Shown here: piece after piece, positions 58,901-64,000 of the stretch
Layout of the letters: each line of letters begins with the position of its first letter
Position numbering within the stretch: the stretch's first letter is position 1
Origin: Margaritifera margaritifera
Lineage: Eukaryota > Mollusca > Bivalvia > Unionida > Margaritiferidae
Assembly: GCA_029931535.1 (NCBI GenBank)
Contig: JAQPZY010001610.1
Location: 992,001 to 1,056,000, forward strand
Length of the DNA: 64,000 nt
Reading direction: 5' to 3'
The notes under the pieces: generated by a model
Database searches by the model: none
The model's input: the letters and a program-made list of their open reading frames with translations, nothing else
What the model was told of the DNA's origin: nothing
Position numbers and translations under genes: made by a program

Positions 58901-61900
58901 AGATATATTGCTGTGGGATAGGGATATGCCACCTGAGGGTTCAAATTTTGAGGCAGGAATAAGGCTACATTCATAATGGTGGATAGACTGAAAATTGTTG
59001 CCAATGAAATGGACATCCTGCAACTGGATGGTCGATTTCAGGTCATCTGGTGCACTCGTATGGGTTATATGTTATCTCACATGACTTTTTCACATGGTCA
59101 AGCTATATTACATATGCATACGAATGAGAGATAAAATCTATGAAACCAACTTTATTCTTCAGTATTCCTATGTTTTGCAACAAAGACTACCCTGCTAGTA
59201 TGGATTACAACCAGTAATTCCAGACCCATCTGATTATTTCAATTCGTTTCCTCCCCTGTAAAAGTGATCACCAAGTCACACAATCAGTCATGGATGTCTT
59301 AGCTCCACAATGCTGCAAGACTGCCTGACAGGGAACACATGAAAGTGGTCACCCACTCTATTCAACAGTTAATTACCAGCTATACCTTCTTCATGATTTG
59401 TGTATCTGGAGTCATAGTGGACCAGAGGTTAACATGTGGGACTCACAACTAGACTGGTGTGGGTTCGAATCCTGCCCAGATCCAACCAAGTCAGCCACTG
59501 TGGTGTGTCTCTGGGCAAGACACTAACTCTTTTTGCCTCAGCATGAAATAATCTTTCACATGTTGATGTGCCATTAAACAATGACCAATCAAGTGATGTT
59601 TCAACAGCTGCAGTTCTTGAGTCTCAACCAGAGTTACAATGCAATGCAGAGCTCTATTGTCTATGTAATGATTGCATTACTATGGTTTGCTTGTCAGATT
59701 TTGAGTCAAATAACATGGATATATCATATGTAAAACCAAAAGTAAGACAGCAGTATGACTTATAGCTCTGATGAAAAAACAAGGCAATGAAATAACATGG
59801 AGAAATCATTGAGACAAAGATGTCATGAGCTGAGTTTGATATATAAAGCAGACCTAATCATCAAAACTGCTGGTAAAAGTCAGAGGAAGCTTACAGAGTG
59901 TGATTGACTGATTGGTGTTTAACAGCACATGTGAGGTTATATCAGAGTAAAGTGCCCTGCCTTGAGACATACCATGGTGATTGACCTGGCAAGGTCTGGG
60001 CTGAATCAGAATTCAAATCCTTCTGGTCGCAAGTAGGGCATGCTGACCACTGAGTCACTGTGGTTCCTGTTATGAAATAGGAAAACTCAGGTTCAGTGGA
60101 TATTAAAGACACATAATAACAGGCTGGATGTAGAAATCAGAAGCCCAATATCTTCATATTTCTTAGGTGCTAATTTCAGTATGAAATTCTATATGTTGCA
60201 TTAATTTACAGCAGGTCAAAATTGTTAAGAATCAATTGTCAGAATATTCAACAATTCTCATCAAGGGACAAAGAACTGGATGTTACTCAACAAAGGTCAA
60301 AGTACTGGATGTTACTGCTGCTTACTAAGATCATGAAAGTGGACGTTAGGAGAAACTGGATTTGCTAAGATCATGAAAGTGGACATGAGGAGATTTCTCA
60401 TCAAGGGACAAGGTACTGGATGTTACTCCTGCTTGCTAAGATCATGAAAATGGACATGAGGTGATTTCTCATCAAGGGACAAAGTACTGGATGTTACACC
60501 TGCTTGGTAAGATCATGAAAATGGACATGAGGAGATTTCTCATCAAGGGACAAGGTACTGGATGTTACACTTGCTTGATAAGATCACGAAAATGGACATG
60601 AGGTGATTTCTCATCAAGGGACAAAGTAATGGATGTTACACCTGCTTGGTAAGATCATGAAAGTGGACATAAGGTACTAGATGTTACTCCTGCTTGGTAA
60701 GATCATGAAAGTGGACATGAGATTTATCATCAAGGGACAAAGTGCTGGATGTTACTCCTGCTTGCTAAGATCATAAAAAAAGTGAACATGAGGAGATTTC
60801 TCAGAAAAACATGCTACAATTATAAAAAAAAGATACGATCAATAGAATAAATATCATTTAAGAATATTCAAGAAGGAACTATTGTGAAAAATGAGTATCA
60901 ACATGGATGAGCTTTCTGTGACTGAACTGTGTCAGCAATGAATGCAGAAAATAAATTCAGTTGTTGGGGAATTTTTGTAACAAGTTGAGCTATTAACCAT
61001 GGGTGTATCACAAAGATCCTACTTTCAAGAATTTGCTATTAACCATGGATGTTTCACAAAGACCCTGTTTGCTTGAATTTGCTATTAAAAATGGATGTAT
61101 CACAAAGACCCCGCTTGCTTGAATTTGCTATTGTCCATGGGTGTATCACAAAGATCCTGCTTGCTTGAATTTGCTATTAACCATGGGTGTATCACAAAGA
61201 CCCTGTTTGCTAGAATTTGCTATTTTCCATGGGTGTATCACAAAGACCCTGTTTGCTAGAATTTGCTATTTTCCATGGGAGTATCACAAAGATCCTGCTT
61301 GCTGGAATTTGCTATTACCCATGGGTGTATCACAAAGACCCTGCTTGCTTGAATTTAACCATGGGTGTATCACAAAGACCCCACCTGCTTGAATTTAACC
61401 ATGGGTGTATCACAAAGACCCTGCTTGCTAGAATTTGCTATTTTCCATGGGTGTATCAGAAAGACCCTGTTTGCTAGAATTTGCTATTTACCATGGGTGT
61501 ATCACAAAGACCGTGCTGCTAGAATTTTTTATTTTCCATGGGTGTATCACAAAGATCCTGCTTGCCGGAATTTGTATATTAACCTAGGATGCATCAAAAA
61601 GACCCTGCTTGTTAGAATTTGCTCAGCTGAGATTTAAACAGAACAACTTTGTGGAAACAAATGGTGGTCGTTGCTTTTTTTTGTTTGTTAACAGCACTTT
61701 CAAAACATTACTGGCAATATCATGCCAAAGAAATGGAAACTAAGTGCCTTTCCTAAGAACACTCAATGGCAGCCAATCCAAGCTGGCCTGGGCAGGTATT
61801 GGACCAACTACCCTTTGATTATGAGTCCACTGCTCAACCAAATGAGCTACCATGTATATGCAACTATAATGACCAATAACTCTACATAAAAATGATGCAA

Positions 61901-63933
61901 GAGTTCAAACATTTAAAGTTTCACCTAACATTTACTTACAATCATAGATTGCTCTTGTGCAATTAACATCATCTGAGATCTCATCAATATAAGGCACACA
62001 GCAAATATGGTTGAAATCTGACAATTCTTGGCAAAGTTATGCTGCAGAAACCAAAGTTTAGGGGGACTGGTGATTAGGGGCCATAACTCATGTAAATAAT
62101 GGCATGAAATGTTGGAAATCAAAATAATTCAAGGTCTGATCAACATAAAGCTGCATGCCAAAAATTTTGTTGATATCCAACAATTTCTACTTGCACCAAG
62201 ACGACTAGGCAAAATCCACTTGTACTGACCAGACATATCAACAGACTTAACCCTCTCTCCACTCTTGGAAAGTTTAGTTTTGAAACACAAAAATAAAAAT
62301 TAAACTCATATTGAAAATTTGAATATTTTTCTTACTATTAATGCATCAGATCTAATTCAGCTTTGATATTCATTCTACATGTCATTCAATGTACTTCATT
62401 TCTAGATAATTTTTCAATAAATGAAGTTTACATTTATTTTGAAGAATCATTTTTGAAGCACAAAAAAAAACTGCTTTGAAAGAACTAAGCAAAGGATAAA
62501 ATCCACAAAGTGACAAAATTACCTTTGATCATGGTGTTTTTATCAACTTTCTTTACCTCTGATCATGGTGTTTTTATCAACTTTCTTTACCTCTGATCAT
62601 GGTGTTTTTATCAACTTTCTTTCACATTGTAAGAAATTCTGATCCGTATATTTCTCATTTCACTACATGCCTATTGAACAGACTAAATTATTGACAAAGG
62701 AGGACGGAATTAACGGAATGCCATTCCTGTCTCACATCACCTCAACTAAAAAAACTCATGGTTTTCTTCTTTCTTTAGCAAGCAGTAGTAAACTGCACTT
62801 TTTGCGATGATTCAGCAAGGATACACTTTTTAAAACTGGCACAATGATTTCAACGAATTTGATATGTTTGTGTCAAAAATAAGGCTTTGGCAGGTAACCA
62901 ACACACAATTTAAATATAAAACAGGAACATGACTTTTTTCCATCTGACAGCATATTTTTTAATTTACAATCTGATTAATCTATTTAAACTTTCAGAATTT
63001 TTTGTACCTTTTTCAGGCATATAATTTCCTTTAAAGTAGACAACAAAACAAACAAAGCAGACAAGAACAGAGGAATAGGAACCAATACATTTTTCAAGGA
63101 ACTGAAAGTACTCTGATGCAGGTTAATTTCACTTTTTGTTCCATATTTCTGAGAACTCATTCTTTCTTAAAATAAAACATCCCTGAAAATATCACAGTGA
63201 ATAATTACTTCATGGCAGCAGCAGGAAATTATAACACTGAAATCAAAGAAAGATCAAAAGTAACAAAAAATTGGAATCACATTTAAAACAATTATGCAGT
63301 AGATCTGCCCATAGGTTTTAGCTTTTTTTATGTATCTGCAATTAATATTGCTCCTGTTAACAACTTTAAACAATTTATCTCTTTTCCAAATCAAACGTGA
63401 ACAAAATATGTATACAACAGCAATATTTTTCTAACTTGTGCAGCAATAATTCTGATTCATTTACTGATGATTTGTTGATATAGCAACAAGTTCTAAGTAC
63501 TTTTTCATGTACCCATATTCTAAATGACTATGTTGTTAGTCAAATTCTGCTCTGTAGTTTTTGAGAAGTCATTCTAATATTTGTCTGGGTTTGTTTTTGT
63601 TTGTTTTTTTCTACTCACAGTGACTATATTAAAATTAAAGTGAGCTTTCCAACTGAATGTTGAAGCTTCCATCACACACAGCAACAATAACAACATCACC
63701 AACAGCTAAGTGTTACCAATATCTCCTCTATGATTTAAAGGTGAGGAATAATGAAAAGTCACATTTATCTGAAAGTATTTAAGTACCTGTTCAAACACAG
63801 CTACATCATTACTGCAACTCTCCCCTGGAACAACACCAGCACCTCCAACCAACCCTGCTGCCAAGTTGTCCACAATGTTGCCATAAAGATTTGGCATCAC
63901 CATCACATCAAACTGATGTGGCTTGGATACCAG
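52908..63933 (-). CDS. IDH3B: IDH3B-like gene, last three coding exons (partial)
   Basis: This is the beta-type regulatory subunit of mitochondrial NAD-dependent isocitrate dehydrogenase, which oxidises isocitrate to 2-oxoglutarate in the TCA cycle as part of an alpha/beta/gamma oligomer. The coding join on the - strand is 63933-63787, 58490-58335 and 52979-52908, giving 124 residues, all phase 0. The conserved landmarks in order are [51 protein letters not shown], then [16 protein letters not shown]. The [18 protein letters not shown] form fits IDH3B better than IDH3G, but invertebrate beta and gamma paralogues are similar. The N-terminal two-thirds lies beyond the right edge. Confidence 0.88.
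53602..53917. repeat. 27-33-bp minisatellite, 10 copies
   Basis: Unit GGCAAGACAAATCCAGTCAG plus GTCATTTACATAT, with a 6-bp AAAGAC/AAAGAT insertion in some copies. All lengths are multiples of three, so frames stay open on both strands. It lies in the last intron of IDH3B. Confidence 0.95.
54514..55145. repeat. diverged ~150-bp tandem repeat, 4 copies
   Basis: Recurring blocks are CCAAATCACTGGACCATGAA, ATGTAGGTCACAGTGACCTA, TTTTCACTGATGAATGTAGT, CCTCATGACACAATT and GTTATGTGACTC. This looks like the interior of a bivalve-type dispersed element (GGTCA..TGACC half-sites). Confidence 0.75.
55146..56438. other. IDH3B last intron, unique segment
   Basis: No array or gene was recognised. The short - strand ORF at 56187-56369 has no recognisable domain. 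Confidence 0.4.
56439..56686 (-). mobile_element. tRNA-derived SINE, family A, copy 3 (diverged)
   Basis: On the - strand: a degenerate head (CAGAAGGTCAAGTGGTCTAA), then CATACTGGCCACCATGTATA and ATGTGCTGTAAAATGGCATT. The flanks TTGCAGCTGA and TTGCAACTGA suggest an imperfect target-site duplication. Confidence 0.82.
57136..57304. repeat. 169-bp foldback with two perfect stems
   Basis: The outer arms CCAGAAACCTGTC (57136-57148) and GACAGGTTTCTGG (57292-57304) are perfect. The inner arms 57183-57204 and 57236-57257 pair over 22 bp (CAAGCAGAGAGCACATGTCA plus AC). Intermediate segments (CTGGAGAAA, TTTCTCCAG) also pair. The loop holds TAGTCACGTGAT. It resembles a foldback MITE inside IDH3B's last intron. 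Confidence 0.9.
57305..58084. other. IDH3B last intron, unique segment
   Basis: TAGTCACGTGA occurs again at 57489-57499. No gene or RNA feature was recognised. Confidence 0.4.
58085..58120 (-). mobile_element. transposon-terminus-like motif (second copy)
   Basis: GACCCCCCCATACC..ATTATTTCTGGAATAGCCCT on the + strand is the inverted counterpart of 45014-45055. The matching other end of this insertion was not identified. Confidence 0.5.
58335..58490 (-). CDS. IDH3B: IDH3B exon, second from last
   Basis: This 52-codon exon has an acceptor of the form TTTTAAG|GGA and donor AAG|GTAAGA, phase 0 on both sides. It encodes [19 protein letters not shown], then [18 protein letters not shown], then KVIKDGK. 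The NIANPTG..LLSS segment is a hallmark of IDH3 subunits. The flanking introns are 5.3 kb (left) and 5.3 kb (right). Confidence 0.92.
58643..58890 (-). mobile_element. tRNA-derived SINE, family A, copy 4
   Basis: On the - strand: head GGTGGCCGAGTGGTAAAAAG and GGGTTCGAGTC (B box), body ATGTGCTGAAAAATGGCGTT-like, and an (AAC)n tail. An 11-bp target-site duplication, TTGAATAATCA, flanks it at 58632-58642 and 58891-58901. It lies in the IDH3B intron next to the 58.3-kb exon, in sense orientation with that gene. Confidence 0.93.
59412..59592 (+). mobile_element. tRNA-derived SINE, family B, copy 2
   Basis: Head AGTGGACCAGAGGTTAACAT and GGGTTCGAATCCTG (good B box), body GTGTGTCTCTGGGCAAGACA, and 3' part GATGTGCCATTAAACAATGA ending CAATCA. 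It shares its layout with copy 1 at 5.3 kb. Confidence 0.8.
59908..60068 (-). mobile_element. tRNA-derived SINE, family B, copy 3
   Basis: On the - strand: ACAGTGACTCAGTGGTCAGC head, GGATTTGAATTC B-box region, GTATGTCTCAAGGCAGGGCA body and ATGTGCTGTTAAACACCAAT end. Confidence 0.75.
60245..60805. repeat. about 70-bp tandem repeat, 8 copies with deletions
   Basis: Unit AAGATCATGAAAGTGGACAT, GAGGAGATTTCTCATCAAGG, GACAAAGTACTGGATGTTAC, TCCTGCTTGCT. Confidence 0.93.
60993..61623. repeat. 46-bp minisatellite, about 14 copies
   Basis: Unit ACCATGGGTGTATCACAAAG then ACCCTGCTTGCTAGAATTTGCTATTA. Two adjacent copies near 61350-61400 lack the TTGCTATT portion. Confidence 0.95.
61676..61855 (-). mobile_element. 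tRNA-derived SINE, family B, copy 4 (diverged)
   Basis: On the - strand: ATGGTAGCTCATTTGGTTGA (A-box region), GTCCAATACC in place of the B box, and a body with AAGGCACTTAGTTTCC and GTGCTGTTAACA. Confidence 0.65.
61856..63786. other. IDH3B intron, mostly unique
   Basis: The only array is a 34-bp unit in three copies at 62520-62623 (ACCTCTGATCATGGTGTTTT plus TATCAACTTTCTTT). No gene or RNA feature was recognised otherwise. Confidence 0.5.
63787..63933 (-). CDS. IDH3B: IDH3B exon, third from last
   Basis: This 49-codon exon has its acceptor (ATTTCAG) at 63934-63935 and donor CAG|GTACTT at 63786. It encodes [20 protein letters not shown] and continues to AVFEQ. It carries the MPNLYGNI segment and the glycine-rich [11 protein letters not shown] loop near the nucleotide-binding region of the isocitrate/isopropylmalate dehydrogenase fold. 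GESCSND replaces the aromatic-containing version I recall from vertebrate IDH3B. Confidence 0.9.
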
Positions 63934-64000
63934 CTGAAATGGAACACGTTTTGAAAAGAGGCATGTACTGTCAGCACACGGTTTATTGAAGTTAAAGTGT

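Noticed and set aside
59412..59480. Possible tRNA gene
   Set aside because: A- and B-box-like motifs are present, but the acceptor and anticodon stems do not pair well and a SINE body follows. It is called a SINE head. The heads at 5.3, 10.2, 22.3, 27.0 and 42.4 kb were treated the same way.

Overview
The window is animal nuclear DNA. It is AT-rich, has introns of 1-18 kb, and carries tRNA-derived SINEs and a very heavy load of minisatellites. The SINEs and other dispersed repeats look molluscan, most likely bivalve; this is from memory of such repeats and no database was searched. Coding density is very low. Only two protein-coding genes can be supported, and they face each other tail to tail.

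Gene 1 (+ strand, about 5.7-44.8 kb) is an LRRIQ3-like gene (leucine-rich repeats plus one IQ motif). Six coding exons are supported, plus one doubtful 18-nt microexon. The start codon has an in-frame stop just upstream, the exon phases agree, and a final 1.3-kb exon encodes more than half of the protein. An AATAAA lies 237 nt after the stop. The 5' UTR begins at a splice acceptor, so at least one upstream exon is missing or unseen. Gene 2 (- strand, 52.9 kb to beyond the right edge) is the 3' end of a mitochondrial NAD-isocitrate dehydrogenase beta-type subunit (IDH3B-like). Its last three coding exons are all phase 0. The two genes have no evident functional link. LRRIQ3 belongs to a family with coiled coils and a calmodulin-type IQ site; IDH3 is a TCA-cycle enzyme.

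Everything else is introns, about 8 kb between the genes, and repeats. By hand tally of array boundaries, about one third of the window is tandem repeats in more than 30 arrays with mostly unrelated units of 27-150 bp. The largest is a 31-bp satellite of about 5.3 kb (16.7-22.0 kb) inside LRRIQ3 intron 1, which shows higher-order duplication. A nearly homogeneous 30-bp array at 27.6-28.6 kb is open in reading frames on both strands.

Dispersed elements include four copies of one tRNA-derived SINE (three with clean target-site duplications, one with an imperfect one), four copies of a second SINE, several tRNA-like heads, and three copies of a short element built from two tandem hairpins. There are also a long foldback at 57.1-57.3 kb and a longer element at 41.6-43.0 kb of a type common in bivalves.

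I did not find a convincing new multi-gene system. The best leads are the double-hairpin family, the higher-order 31-bp satellite, and arrays whose units carry splice-site-like motifs inside LRRIQ3 introns.
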